Source: Actinoplanes regularis (lineage in GTDB: Bacteria > Actinomycetota > Actinomycetes > Mycobacteriales > Micromonosporaceae). Taken from it: DNA of 64,000 bases. The position numbers were made by a program, and so were the translations under genes. The notes below the pieces were generated by a model, which was not told the DNA's origin, did no database searches, and was given only the letters and a program-made list of their open reading frames with translations. This document shows, piece by piece, positions 25,591-34,360 of the stretch; position 1 is the stretch's first letter; the number at the start of each line of letters is the position of its first letter. The DNA is taken from the NCBI RefSeq assembly GCF_900188005.1, contig NZ_FZNR01000011.1, forward strand, positions 186,001 through 250,000, in the 5' to 3' direction.

Positions 25591-26709
25591 TCAGAGGCGC
25601 TCGACCACGTAGTCGATGCAGGTGGTGAGGGCCACGATGTCGGTCGGGTCGACGGTCGGGTAAAGCGCGACCCGCAGCTGGTTACGACCCAGCTTGCGGT
25701 ACGGCTCGGTGTCCACGATGTCGTTGGCGCGCAGCACCTTGGCGATCACCGTGGCGTCGACACCGTCCGCGAAGTCGATGGTGGCGACCGCCGCCGAGCG
25801 CAGCGCCGGGTCGGTGATGAACGGCTCGGCGAACGACGACCGGTCGGCCCAGCCGTAGATGGCGGCCGCGCTCTCCGCGCTGCGCTTGACCGCCCAGGAG
25901 AGTCCACCCTGCGCGTTCATCCAGTCCAGCTGCTCGGCTGCGAGGAAGACGGTGGCCAGCGCCGGGGTGTTGTACGTCTGCTCCAGCCGGGACTGCTCGA
26001 TGGCGGTCACCAGGTCGAGGAACTGCGGGATGTACCGCCCGGTGGCCTTGATCTCGAACGCCCGCTCGATCGCCGCCGGCGACATCAGGGCCAGCCAGAT
26101 CCCGCCGTCCGAGCCGAGCGCCTTCTGCGGGGCCAGGTAGTAGACGTCGGTCTCGCTCAGGTCGACGTCCAGACTGCCACCGCCCGAGGTCGCGTCGGTG
26201 AGCAGCAGGGCGCCCGGGTCGGCGCCCTCGACCCGGCGGACCGGCACCGCGACACCGGTCGAGGTCTCGTTCTGCACGCTCGCGTACACGTCCACGCCGG
26301 CCTCGGCGCGCAGGTAGGCCGCCTGGCCGCCGGGGGCCCTGTGCACGGTCGGCTCCGCCAGGAACGGCGCGGCCGTCACGGCCTGCACGAACTTCGCCCC
26401 GAACTCGCCGAACTCGGCGAACTGGGCCTTGTCGCGGACCAGGCCGAAGGTGGCGGTCTCCCAGAACGCGCTGGTGCCGCCGTTGGAGAGGACCACCTCG
26501 TACCCGTCGGGCATCGAGAAGAACTCGGCGAGGCCGCGCCGGAGCCGGGCTACCTGTTCCTTGACCGTCTTCTGCCGGTGGGACGTGCCCATGAAGGTCC
26601 GGGAGACCGCGGAGAGGGCCTCGACACCCTCCGGCCGGACCTTGCTCGGCCCGGAGCCGAATCGTCCGTCGACCGGTTTGATCGCGTCAGGAATCCGAAT
26701 TTCATCCAA
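25591..26709 (-). CDS. serC: Phosphoserine aminotransferase
   Basis: 372 residues, PLP-dependent class-V aminotransferase; converts 3-phosphohydroxypyruvate and glutamate to phosphoserine (and acts on the related PLP-pathway intermediate). Actinobacterial features: IPDAIKPVDGRFGSGPSKVR near the start, SNGGTSAFWE, TDATSGGG and YYLAPQKALGSDGG with the PLP lysine. I prefer TTG 26709, preceded by GAGGA at 7 bases and giving the family length. GTG 26757, which overlaps the citrate synthase stop as GTGA, would add 16 residues and is a serious alternative. It is cotranscribed with the citrate synthase gene; pdxH, another PLP gene, is divergent nearby. Confidence 0.92.
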   Translation of the reverse strand: MDEIRIPDAIKPVDGRFGSGPSKVRPEGVEALSAVSRTFMGTSHRQKTVKEQVARLRRGLAEFFSMPDGYEVVLSNGGTSAFWETATFGLVRDKAQFAEFGEFGAKFVQAVTAAPFLAEPTVHRAPGGQAAYLRAEAGVDVYASVQNETSTGVAVPVRRVEGADPGALLLTDATSGGGSLDVDLSETDVYYLAPQKALGSDGGIWLALMSPAAIERAFEIKATGRYIPQFLDLVTAIEQSRLEQTYNTPALATVFLAAEQLDWMNAQGGLSWAVKRSAESAAAIYGWADRSSFAEPFITDPALRSAAVATIDFADGVDATVIAKVLRANDIVDTEPYRKLGRNQLRVALYPTVDPTDIVALTTCIDYVVERL

Positions 26710-26753
26710 CGGTTCGTCCTCGGCTCTCCGGTGCGGGGGTGGCACTGCGACGG

Positions 26754-27860
26754 TCACACATTATGCGTGAGTTGGGACCAGCCCTCGACCTGCGAGGGCT
26801 TGCGGGACTCCGGTCCCAGGTAGCGCAGGCTGGGCCGCAGGATCCGGCCGAGCCGCTTCTGCTCCAGGATGTGCGCGCTCCACCCGGCCACCCGGGCGCA
26901 GGTGAACATCGAGGTGAACATGTGCGCCGGGACCTCGGCGAAGTCGAGCACCACCGCGGACCAGAACTCCACGTTGGTCCAGAGCTCGTGGCCCGGCTTG
27001 CGCTCGCGCAGCGCGGCCAGCGCGGCCGCCTCCAGGGCCGCGGCCACCTCGAAACGCGGAGCGCCCAGCTCCTTGGCGATCCGGCGGAGCACCCGGGCCC
27101 GTGGGTCCTCGGCGCGGTAGACCCGGTGACCGAAACCCATCAGCCGGTCGCCGCGGTCGAGGGCGTCCCGCACGTAGCCCTCGGCGTCACCGCTGCGCTC
27201 GACCGCCTCCAGCATGTGCAGCACCCGGGTCGGCGCGCCGCCGTGCAGCGGGCCGGAGAGCGCGCCGATCCCGGAGGAGATGCAGGCGGCCGCGTCCGCG
27301 CCGGTGGAGGCGACGATCCGGGCGGTGAAGGTGGAGGCGTTCAGGCCGTGCTCGGCGGCGGAGATGAAGTACGCGTCGACGGCCTTGACGTGCCGCGGAT
27401 CCGGCTCGCCGCGCCACCGGCGCATGAACCGCTCCACGATGGTCTCCGCCTTGTCGATGTCCTTCTGCGGCACCGCCGGCAGGCCGAGCCCGCGGGCCGC
27501 CTGGGCGACGAAGGAGAGCGCGGTCACCGAGACCCGGGCGAGATCCTTGCGAGCCTGCTCGTCGGTGATGTCGAGCAGCTGGTCGAGCCCCCAGTACGGC
27601 GCCAGCATGGCGACCGCGGACTGCACGTCGACCCGGATGTCGCCGGAGTGCACCGGCACCGGGAACGGCTCGGCGGGCGGCAGCCCGGGCCCGAACCGGC
27701 CGTCCACCAGCAGGCCCCAGACGTTGCCGAAGGAGACCTGGCCGATCAGATCCTCGATGTCGACGCCGCGGTACCGCAGCGCGCCACCGGCCCGGTCGGG
27801 CTCGGCGATCTCGGTCTCGAACGCGGTGACGCCCTCGAGTCCCGGCTTGAAGTCGGACAC
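26754..27860 (-). CDS. Citrate synthase (type 2, short form)
   Basis: 368 residues. Condenses acetyl-CoA and oxaloacetate. Key parts are YRGVDIEDLI, SAAEHGLNAST (first catalytic His), GALSGPLHGGAP, MGFGHRVYR (second His) and the aspartate-bearing region ahead of CARVAGWSAHILEQ. The length matches the second actinobacterial citrate synthase/methylcitrate-type paralogue. The surrounding genes contain no methylcitrate cycle partners, so citrate is the likelier product. GTG 27860 follows AGGGAG. Confidence 0.92.
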   Translation of the reverse strand: MSDFKPGLEGVTAFETEIAEPDRAGGALRYRGVDIEDLIGQVSFGNVWGLLVDGRFGPGLPPAEPFPVPVHSGDIRVDVQSAVAMLAPYWGLDQLLDITDEQARKDLARVSVTALSFVAQAARGLGLPAVPQKDIDKAETIVERFMRRWRGEPDPRHVKAVDAYFISAAEHGLNASTFTARIVASTGADAAACISSGIGALSGPLHGGAPTRVLHMLEAVERSGDAEGYVRDALDRGDRLMGFGHRVYRAEDPRARVLRRIAKELGAPRFEVAAALEAAALAALRERKPGHELWTNVEFWSAVVLDFAEVPAHMFTSMFTCARVAGWSAHILEQKRLGRILRPSLRYLGPESRKPSQVEGWSQLTHNV

Positions 27861-28026
27861 GGCACTCCCTGGGAGACGTGAGCTGCGGTGAGTGATTCAT
27901 CTTGCCCGCCGGGTAACCGCACGGTCGACCCGTGGCGATTGTGCTCTCGGTGACACCCATCCTGGTTCAACTGACACCGGACGGTTGCGGACTTAACGTC
28001 GTTGCAGCCGAAAGGAAGTACCTCCG

Positions 28027-28680
28027 ATGCCATCCGATCCGCCGTCCCCCGCGGGGATGCGCCGTGACTACACCGAGCACGGGCTGTTGCTGGAGAGTTC
28101 GCTGGCCGAGAAGTGGGCCGCGCAGTTCGGGCTCTGGTTCGCCGAGGCCGCTGTGGCCGGGGTGCCCGAGCCGAACGCCATGATCGTGGCGACCGCGGAC
28201 GCGGCCGGCCACCCGTCGGCCCGGACGGTACTGCTGAAGGGGTACGACTCCACCGGTTTCGTATTTTTCACCAATTATGAGTCACAGAAGGGTGTCGAGG
28301 CAGCTGAGAATCCGTACGCCAGCCTCGTCTTTCCCTGGTTTTCCATGCAGCGCCAGGTGATCGTGACGGGATCGGTCGAGCGGGTCTCCCGGGCCGAGAC
28401 CGAGGAGTACTTCGCCTCCCGCCCGCGCGGCTCCCAGCTCGGCGCCTGGGCCAGTCCGCAGTCCCGGGTGCTGCCCGGCCGGGAGGCGGTCGACGCGGGC
28501 CTGGAAGCCGCGGCGAAGCGGTTCGGCGACGGGCCGGTGCCGGCCCCGCCGCACTGGGGCGGCCTGCGGGTGTGCCCGGCGACCGTCGAGTTCTGGCAGG
28601 GTCGCGGCAACCGGCTGCACGATCGGCTCCGCTACCGCCTGGTCGGCGGGGACTGGATCATCGAGAGACTGGCCCCGTGA
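28027..28680 (+). CDS. pdxH: Pyridoxamine 5'-phosphate oxidase
   Basis: 217 residues. FMN-dependent oxidation of PNP/PMP to PLP. Conserved segments: MRRDYTEHGL, EPNAMIVATAD, PSARTVLLKGYDSTGFVFFTN, seen as PSARTVLLKGYD and GFVFFTNYES, then SRPRGSQLGAWAS and the C-terminal VEFWQGRGNRLHDRLRY, where the final Arg/His pair binds substrate. ATG 28027 follows AAAGGAAG. It overlaps the next MFS gene by 4 bases (GTGA). Divergent from citrate synthase. Confidence 0.95.
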   Translation: MPSDPPSPAGMRRDYTEHGLLLESSLAEKWAAQFGLWFAEAAVAGVPEPNAMIVATADAAGHPSARTVLLKGYDSTGFVFFTNYESQKGVEAAENPYASLVFPWFSMQRQVIVTGSVERVSRAETEEYFASRPRGSQLGAWASPQSRVLPGREAVDAGLEAAAKRFGDGPVPAPPHWGGLRVCPATVEFWQGRGNRLHDRLRYRLVGGDWIIERLAP

Positions 28681-29969
28681 GCGTGCTCGAGGACCGGAGG
28701 AAGAAGTCCTGGATGATCGACACCACCCCGCTGCGGGTGGTGACTTTCCGCCGGATGTGGATCGGCAACGGGGCGTCGTTCTTCGGCTTCCAGTTCACCG
28801 CGGTGGCCGTGCCGGTGCAGATGTTCGCCATCACGCACTCGCCGTTCTGGGTCGGCCTGCTCGGCGTGGCCGGCCTGGTCCCGCTGCTGATCTTCGGGCT
28901 CTGGGGTGGCGCCGTGGCCGACGTGGTCGACCGGCGCCGGTTGCTGCTGTCCAGCTCGGCGCTGACCTGGGTGGTCACGCTTGGCCTGCTGACGCAGGCG
29001 ATTCTGGGGGTACGGAGCCCGCACCTGCTCCTGGCGCTGACCGCGCTCCAGTCGGTGGGCTTCGCGATCAGCTCCCCGGCCCGGCAGTCGATCGTTCCGC
29101 GGATCGTGCCGGCCGAGCTGGTCCCGTCCGCGAACACGCTGCACTACACGACCACCACGGCCGGCGGCGTGCTCGGCCCGTTGGCCGCCGGCCTGGTCAT
29201 GGGGGTCTGGTCCGCCGACGTCGGCGTCCCGGTGGCGTACGCGGTCGACGCGCTGCTGTTCACCGTCGCGTTCTGGGCCACCTGGCGGCTGCCGGCCATC
29301 CCGCCGATCGAGCCCGACGGCTCCGGCGAGAAGCCGACGGCCGGCCTGCGGGGCATCCTCGCCGGCCTGAGCTTCCTGGTCACCCAGCCGGTGCTGCTGC
29401 TCTCCTTCGCGATCGACCTGATCGCCATGGTGTTCGCCATGCCCCGGGCGCTGTTCCCGGCCGTGGCCGAGGACCGGTTCGGTGGCGGCGCCGCGGTCGG
29501 CTGGCTGTTCAGCGCGATCGCGATCGGCTCGCTGCTGGGCGGGCTCACCTCCGGCTGGATCGGCCGGGTCCGCCGCCAGGGCGTCGCGCTGGTCGTCGCG
29601 GTGGTCGGCTGGGGAGTGGCGATCGCCCTCTCCGGCCTGGCCCACCAGCTGTGGCTGATGGTCGTACTGCTCGCCGTGGCCGGCGCGGCCGACCTGGTCA
29701 GCGCGGTCTACCGGCAGACGATCATGCAGACGTACGCCCCGGACCGGCTGCGCGGCCGGCTGCAAGGCGTGTTCACCGTGGTGGTGGCCGGCGGTCCCCG
29801 GCTGGGTGACCTGCGGGCCGGCGCCACCGCGCAGTTCACCGGCGTCGGCACCTCCTGGGTGGGCGGCGGCCTCCTGGCGGCGGCGCTGGCCCTGGTGCTC
29901 GCGGCGGCGTTCCCGGCGCTGCTCCGCTACCGGCCCGTCCAGGAACTCAAGGAGAACGCCGAACGATAG
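28677..29969 (+). CDS. MFS (DHA3-type) transporter
   Basis: 430 residues with 12 helices; TTPLRVVTFRRMWIGNGAS, LWGGAVADVVDRRRLLL (loop 2-3) and SSPARQSIVPRIVPAELVPS place it in the MFS_3 group. GTG 28677 overlaps the pdxH stop as GTGA, so it is translated after PLP oxidase. A link to vitamin B6 transport cannot be excluded but is not shown by the sequence. Confidence 0.87.
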   Translation: MSVLEDRRKKSWMIDTTPLRVVTFRRMWIGNGASFFGFQFTAVAVPVQMFAITHSPFWVGLLGVAGLVPLLIFGLWGGAVADVVDRRRLLLSSSALTWVVTLGLLTQAILGVRSPHLLLALTALQSVGFAISSPARQSIVPRIVPAELVPSANTLHYTTTTAGGVLGPLAAGLVMGVWSADVGVPVAYAVDALLFTVAFWATWRLPAIPPIEPDGSGEKPTAGLRGILAGLSFLVTQPVLLLSFAIDLIAMVFAMPRALFPAVAEDRFGGGAAVGWLFSAIAIGSLLGGLTSGWIGRVRRQGVALVVAVVGWGVAIALSGLAHQLWLMVVLLAVAGAADLVSAVYRQTIMQTYAPDRLRGRLQGVFTVVVAGGPRLGDLRAGATAQFTGVGTSWVGGGLLAAALALVLAAAFPALLRYRPVQELKENAER

Positions 29970-29979
29970 TGTCCCGGGT

Positions 29980-30897
29980 ATGACAGAGACAGCGGCGAAG
30001 TCCGGGGTTCAGTGGTCGATCGAGGCGGACGGCCGTCGTGCCGTGCTGGCCGAGGTCGGTGGCACGCTGCGCGGCTTCTCGTCCGGTGGGGTGGAGCTGC
30101 TCGACGGCTTCGCCGCGGACGAGATCTCCCCAGGCTCCGCCGGCCAGATTCTCGCCCCGTGGCCCAACCGCATTCGCGACGGGCGGTACACCTTCCAGGA
30201 CGAGACGTACCAGCTCGCGCTCTCCGAGCCGGCCCGGCACAACGCCATCCACGGCCTGGTCAACTGGTCCCGCTGGCGGGCCGTCGAGCACGCCGCCTCC
30301 GCGGTGACGCTGGCCTACGACCTGCCGCCGCAGGTCGGTTACCCGTGGGCGCTCAGCCTGCGGACCCGATGGTCGGTCTCGGCCGAGGGGCTGCGCAGCG
30401 TGCAGGAGGTCGTCAACACCAGCGACGCGGACGCGCCGTGGGGTTACTCGGTGCACCCGTACCTGCGCCTGCCCGGCGTTTCGGTGGACGACACCGTGCT
30501 CCAGGTGCCGGCGAAGACCCGGCTGCTCGCCGACGCCCGGCTGCTGCCGCTCGGCGCGGTCAAGGTGGCCGGTAGCGAGTACGACTACGCCGAGCCCCGC
30601 CGGATCGGCGCCGCGATCCTGGACACCACCTTCGGCGACATCGACTTCGGCCCGGACGGGCTGACCGAGGTCGTCCTCGCCGACCCGGACTCGGACACGA
30701 GGATCACCCTCTGGGCCGACGAGAAGTTCAAGTACTGGCAGATCTTCACCGGCGACACACTGCACGGCGAGCGGCACCGCCGGTCCGTCGCGATCGAGCC
30801 GATGACCTGCCCGCCGGACTCGTTCCGCTCCGGCCGGGACCTGATCGTGCTGGCTCCGGGCGAGACCTGGACCACGGCGTGGGGGATCCGGGCCTGA
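29980..30897 (+). CDS. Aldose 1-epimerase family protein
   Basis: 305 residues, galactose-mutarotase-like beta-sandwich. It shows APWPNRIRDGRY (substrate-binding Arg), HNAIHGLV (catalytic His), SVHPYLRLPG (second His) and VAIEPMTCPPDSF (catalytic Glu). It interconverts anomers of aldoses or phosphorylated sugars. ATG 29980 is 7 bases after TAGTGT and has no ribosome site, so it may be leaderless. Shares one base with the next gene (TGATG). Confidence 0.92.
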   Translation: MTETAAKSGVQWSIEADGRRAVLAEVGGTLRGFSSGGVELLDGFAADEISPGSAGQILAPWPNRIRDGRYTFQDETYQLALSEPARHNAIHGLVNWSRWRAVEHAASAVTLAYDLPPQVGYPWALSLRTRWSVSAEGLRSVQEVVNTSDADAPWGYSVHPYLRLPGVSVDDTVLQVPAKTRLLADARLLPLGAVKVAGSEYDYAEPRRIGAAILDTTFGDIDFGPDGLTEVVLADPDSDTRITLWADEKFKYWQIFTGDTLHGERHRRSVAIEPMTCPPDSFRSGRDLIVLAPGETWTTAWGIRA

Positions 30898-31514
30898 TGG
30901 AGTTCGACGAGGTGGTTCGCCGGCGCCGGATGATCCGGGGGTACGACCCGGATCGCCCGATCCCGCCGGAGCTGGTCGACAAGATCGTCCGGCACGGGCT
31001 GCGCGCCCCCTCGGCGGGTTTCTCGCAGGGCTGGAGCTTCCTGGTCCTCACCTCCGCCGAAGATCGCGAGCGGTTCTGGACCAGCACCGCCTCCGCGGAC
31101 GGCGATCCGGGCGGCTGGCTCGGCCGGATGCGGACCGCTCCGCTGATCATCGTGGCGCTCTCCAACAAATCGGTCTATCTGGACCGTTACGCCGAGAGCG
31201 ACAAGGGCTGGACGGACCGGGACGAGGCGCGCTGGCCGGTGCCCTACTGGGACATCGACACCGGGTTCGCCGCGCTGCTGATGCACCTGACCGCGGTGAA
31301 CGAGGACCTGGGCTCGTGCTTCTTCGGAGTGCCGGCGGACCGGGTCCAGGCGTTCCGGACCGCGTTCGGTGTGCCGGACGAGTTCAACCCGGTCGGAGTG
31401 CTCTCCGTCGGCTATCGGGGAACCGACAAAAGGTCACCGTCACTCAAGCGCGGCCATCGTCCGGTGGACGATGTGGTGCATCATGGCCGGTGGACTTCGG
31501 CTGCGGGGGCTTGA
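30897..31514 (+). CDS. Nitroreductase-family FMN protein
   Basis: 205 residues. MEFDEVVRRRRMIRGYDP at the start binds FMN phosphate through the arginines; RAPSAGFSQGWSFLVL and the AALLMHLTAVNEDLGSCFFG helix are typical. It reduces nitro or quinone compounds with NAD(P)H, or serves a specialised dehydrogenation; the exact reaction is unknown. Its start overlaps the epimerase stop. Confidence 0.9.
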   Translation: MEFDEVVRRRRMIRGYDPDRPIPPELVDKIVRHGLRAPSAGFSQGWSFLVLTSAEDRERFWTSTASADGDPGGWLGRMRTAPLIIVALSNKSVYLDRYAESDKGWTDRDEARWPVPYWDIDTGFAALLMHLTAVNEDLGSCFFGVPADRVQAFRTAFGVPDEFNPVGVLSVGYRGTDKRSPSLKRGHRPVDDVVHHGRWTSAAGA

Positions 31515-31574
31515 CCAACCTGCGGCTACGCTGGCATACCGAACGACGTTTCGCAGGGGGAAGGGGCAGCCGCC

Positions 31575-31871
31575 GTGATCTTCAAAGCGGTCCGGGACGG
31601 AGCCCCGTACCCCGATCACCACACCACGCTGAAGGCGTGGGCGGAGATCCCGCCGCGGCCGATCCGGCTCGCCGACCTGATCACCACGAAGCGTGAGCTG
31701 GCGCTGGACAAGCTGCTCGCCGAGGATTCGACGTTCTACGGTGATCTCTTCCCGCACGTCGTGGAGTACAAGGGCGCCCTCTATCTCGAGGACGGTTTGC
31801 ACCGTGCATTACGCGCTGCGCTCCAGCAGCGCAATCAGATTCACGCCCGCGTATTGGTAGTAGAGGGCTGA
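31575..31871 (+). CDS. Small ParB/sulfiredoxin-like protein, conserved in actinobacteria
   Basis: 98 residues. The core is FKAVRDGAPYPDHHTTL, IRLADLITTKRELALDKL, STFYGDLFPHVVEY, and YLEDGLHRALRAALQQRN. The last part resembles the (D)GxHR motif of ParB/Srx nucleases, and the layout fits that fold. Database entries for such proteins are often labelled VapB antitoxin, but no toxin gene is adjacent. GTG 31575 follows AGGGGGAAGGGG. Function unknown. Confidence 0.7.
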   Translation: MIFKAVRDGAPYPDHHTTLKAWAEIPPRPIRLADLITTKRELALDKLLAEDSTFYGDLFPHVVEYKGALYLEDGLHRALRAALQQRNQIHARVLVVEG

Positions 31872-31894
31872 CGTTCGGCGTTAATTTGACATGC

Positions 31895-33070
31895 ATGGTT
31901 GTTCGACCGCTTGACCTGCTGGATCTTGACGACCTACTGAGTGATGACGAGCGCGCGGCGCGTGCTCTGGGCCGCCAGGTGGCGGCCGATCATGTTCGCC
32001 CGGACGTGGCCGGCTGGTACGAGACGAGCGACCCCCCGATTCGGGACCTGGCCCTGGAACTGGGCAAGGCCGGCCTGTTCGGCATGCACCTGACCGGCTA
32101 CGGATGCGCCGGCGTCTCCATGGTCGCCTACGGCCTGGCCTGCATGGAGTTGGAGGCCGCCGACTCCGGCATCCGATCGCTGGTCTCCGTGCAGGGCTCC
32201 CTGGTGATGTACGCGATCTGGCGGTACGGGTCGGACGAGCAGAAGGACCACTGGTTACCCGCGCTGGCCACCGGGCGGGTCATCGGCTGTTTCGGCCTCG
32301 CCGAGCCGGACCACGGATCCGACCCCACCGGGATGTCCACCCGGGCCCGTCGCGACGGCGACGACTGGGTGCTGGACGGGGTCAAGACCTGGATTCTGAA
32401 CGCGCCGATCGCCGACGTCGCGGTGATCTGGGCCCGGGCCGAGAAGGGTGTGGCCGGGTTCGTGGTGTCCACCGACACTCCAGGGTTCGCCACCCGCGAA
32501 TTCCGGCACAACATGTCGCTGCGTGCGTCGCGCGTCGGTGAGCTGGTGCTGGACGGTGTTCGGCTGCCGGAGAGCGCCCGGCTGCCCGGTGCGCGCAGTC
32601 TGATGGCGCCGCTCTCCTGCCTGACCGAGGCCCGGCTGAGCATCATCTTCGGAGTGCTGGGCGCGGCCCGGGACTGCTTGGACGCGACGCTCGACTACGC
32701 CTCCGCGCGGGAGCAGTTCGGGCGGCCGATCAGCGGGTTCCAGCTGACCCAGGCCAAGCTCGCGGACATGGCGCTGGAGCTGCAGAAGGGCTTCCTGCTC
32801 GCGCTGCATCTGGGCCGGTTGCGGGATGCGACGGGCAAGCCGTTGCGGCCGGAGCAGGTCAGCATCGGGAAGCTGAACAACGTGCGGGAGTCCATAAAGA
32901 TCGCTCGGCAGTGCCGGACCATCCTCGGGGGTAACGGGATTCGCGGGGAGCTTCCGGTGATGCGGCATGCCAGCAATCTGGAGAGCGTGCTGACGTACGA
33001 GGGGACTTCGGAGATCCACCAGTTGTCGATCGGTCAGAAATTGACCGGATTGAACGCATTTTCTCCCTAG
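31895..33070 (+). CDS. Acyl-CoA dehydrogenase (glutaryl-CoA dehydrogenase-like)
   Basis: 391 residues. FAD-dependent acyl-CoA dehydrogenase with the FGLAEPDHGSDPTGM substrate/FAD loop, DGVKTWILNAPIADVAVIWA, QFGRPISGFQLTQAKLADM and the catalytic glutamate in TYEGTSEIHQL. The sequence is closest to the glutaryl-CoA dehydrogenase group by motif content. Start ATG 31895 is 7 bases after TAATTT with no ribosome site, suggesting a leaderless message. Monocistronic; a hairpin follows. Confidence 0.88.
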   Translation: MVVRPLDLLDLDDLLSDDERAARALGRQVAADHVRPDVAGWYETSDPPIRDLALELGKAGLFGMHLTGYGCAGVSMVAYGLACMELEAADSGIRSLVSVQGSLVMYAIWRYGSDEQKDHWLPALATGRVIGCFGLAEPDHGSDPTGMSTRARRDGDDWVLDGVKTWILNAPIADVAVIWARAEKGVAGFVVSTDTPGFATREFRHNMSLRASRVGELVLDGVRLPESARLPGARSLMAPLSCLTEARLSIIFGVLGAARDCLDATLDYASAREQFGRPISGFQLTQAKLADMALELQKGFLLALHLGRLRDATGKPLRPEQVSIGKLNNVRESIKIARQCRTILGGNGIRGELPVMRHASNLESVLTYEGTSEIHQLSIGQKLTGLNAFSP

Positions 33071-33078
33071 TGTTCTCG

Positions 33079-33101
33079 GGCTTGCCGGATCTCGGCAAGC
33101 C
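33079..33101 (+). terminator. Hairpin terminator after acyl-CoA dehydrogenase
   Basis: GGCTTGCCG (33079-33087) and CGGCAAGCC (33093-33101) pair exactly around a 5-base loop, 8 bases after the stop codon. Confidence 0.75.
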
Positions 33102-33266
33102 GGCCGAAGTGTGGGAGCGGTTTGCCTGGCCGCTCTCTCCGGCAGCGGCGTGTGCGTGCGCATGGAAGTTGTTCGCGGCATCCCGGCGATGCCGTGAACG
33201 GTGGTGGTCTGCCTGTTCGGGCGTCTCAGGATGCGAATTGTCGTACCCCCTCCGTACCGTTGAGGC

Positions 33267-33998
33267 ATGGCCCATTCACCGGATGTCGACGAACCGACGG
33301 CGGAGTACCAGGCCGTGCCCGAGGGGGCCGAGCCGGTCGCTCCGGAGCACAGGCCGAGCTTCTTCGCGCGGCTACTGATCTTCATCGGCTTCGTCTTCGC
33401 CCTGCTCGTCGCGTCCTGCTTCGGGTTGCGTGCGCTGAACGTGCTGCCCTCCTTCGACAACCCGTTCTCCGATCAGGCCGTCGACCGCAGCCAGCCCGTG
33501 CTGCTGCAATCCATGCGTGACCTGCATCGTTACGTCGCTGCTGACGGCACCTTCCAGGTGATCGTCGATCTGCAGCAGAACAAGGAGAACATTCCGGACT
33601 TCCTGGTCAATCGACGGATTCTCTTCGTGGGCTCGGGCACCGTGGAGACCTACGTCGATTTCAGTGCCATCGGTGGCGACGCGCTCAAGGTCGACAACGA
33701 GAAGAAGACCATCGAGCTGACGCTGCCTCCGCCGCAGCAGTCGACGGCCGCCCTCGACATGTCGAAGAGCTACGTCGTCGAGGAGGATCGTGGCCTGCTG
33801 ACCAGCATCGGTGATGCCTTCCGCAGTGATACCGAGAAGCAGCAGCGGGTGTATCAGGCGGCCCAGCAGAAGATCACGGAGGCCGCCAAGTCCAGCGGCC
33901 TGGACCAGCGAGCCCAGCAGAATACGCAGCTGATGTTGGAGAGCTTGTTCTCTCGTCTGGGCTACACGTCAGTCAAGGTCACCTTCACCACCCCCTGA
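33267..33998 (+). CDS. DUF4230 membrane-anchored protein
   Basis: 243 residues. Acidic N-terminus, one transmembrane helix (FFARLLIFIGFVFALLVASC), then an extracellular domain of DUF4230 type with LLQSMRDLHRYVAADGTFQV, NRRILFVGSGTVETYVDFS (split here as RRILFVGSGT and VETYVDFSAI), IELTLPPPQ and a C-terminal helix ending LFSRLGYTSVKVTF. The function is unknown. ATG 33267 is 6 bases after TACCGT, so leaderless translation is possible. Confidence 0.82.
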   Translation: MAHSPDVDEPTAEYQAVPEGAEPVAPEHRPSFFARLLIFIGFVFALLVASCFGLRALNVLPSFDNPFSDQAVDRSQPVLLQSMRDLHRYVAADGTFQVIVDLQQNKENIPDFLVNRRILFVGSGTVETYVDFSAIGGDALKVDNEKKTIELTLPPPQQSTAALDMSKSYVVEEDRGLLTSIGDAFRSDTEKQQRVYQAAQQKITEAAKSSGLDQRAQQNTQLMLESLFSRLGYTSVKVTFTTP

Positions 33999-34004
33999 CG
34001 AGGT

Positions 34005-34036
34005 CGAGACCGGAAGCCGAGCGGCTTCCGGTCTCG
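34005..34036 (+). terminator. Perfect 15-bp hairpin after DUF4230
   Basis: Arms 34005-34019 and 34022-34036 are exact complements with only AG between them. It begins 7 bases after the DUF4230 stop. No T-tract. Confidence 0.8.
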
Positions 34037-34067
34037 CCAACGAAGAGCGAGCCTGCGGACACGGTTC

Positions 34068-34232
34068 GCCGCCCTCGGTGTGGGCGGTCGTTTCCGCGGA
34101 GCGGACCTCGTGGGGCGGGGGTGCCGCCTCCGAGGCGATCGTTTCCGGCGGGCGGATTGTCGCGGCCAGTGGTCGTTCCGCGGAGCGGACCGGAAGCGCT
34201 GCCGCTGGGGCCGGTCGTTTCGGCGAGGGATC
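34068..34232 (+). repeat. Four imperfect hairpin-forming direct repeats
   Basis: A core close to GGTCGTTTCCGCGGAGCGGA occurs at 34086-34105, 34137-34156, 34171-34189 and 34213-34232. Copies 1 and 2 are each preceded by a GCCGCC-type hairpin, making a composite unit of about 35-40 bases. Within a core, TCCGC and GCGGA can form a small hairpin. Spacing between cores is irregular (51, 34 and 42 bases), so this is not a CRISPR. It lies in non-coding DNA and is followed by two strong hairpins. Confidence 0.6.
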
Positions 34233-34244
34233 GCCGTAGACGGG

Positions 34245-34279
34245 GGCGCCGCCGCCCTCGGGGGTAGGGCGGCGGCGCC
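34245..34279 (+). repeat. Perfect 14-bp GC hairpin
   Basis: Arms 34245-34258 and 34266-34279 are exact complements (GGCGCCGCCGCCCT and its inverse) with a 7-base loop. Very stable; sits directly between the repeat set and the T-tract terminator. Confidence 0.75.
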
Positions 34280-34281
34280 GG

Positions 34282-34322
34282 GAATCGCGGTCCGATGGTG
34301 GCTGGGCCGCGATTCGGTTTTT
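34282..34322 (+). terminator. Intrinsic terminator with T-tract in non-coding region
   Basis: GAATCGCGG (34282-34290) pairs exactly with CCGCGATTC (34307-34315), followed by GG and five T (34318-34322). This is one of the few textbook Rho-independent sites in the window and lies 284 bases after the first DUF4230 hairpin. It therefore implies a transcript that runs through the repeat region. Confidence 0.7.
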
Positions 34323-34360
34323 GGCCCGGTGGTGTGGCGGTGCCACCCACCCGGCACCTG

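Noticed and set aside
31575..31871. VapB antitoxin of a toxin-antitoxin pair
   Set aside because: No PIN-domain or other toxin gene on either side; sequence fits a ParB/Srx-like fold better.
34068..34232. Possible CRISPR array
   Set aside because: Only four imperfect 20-base copies with irregular spacing and no cas genes.
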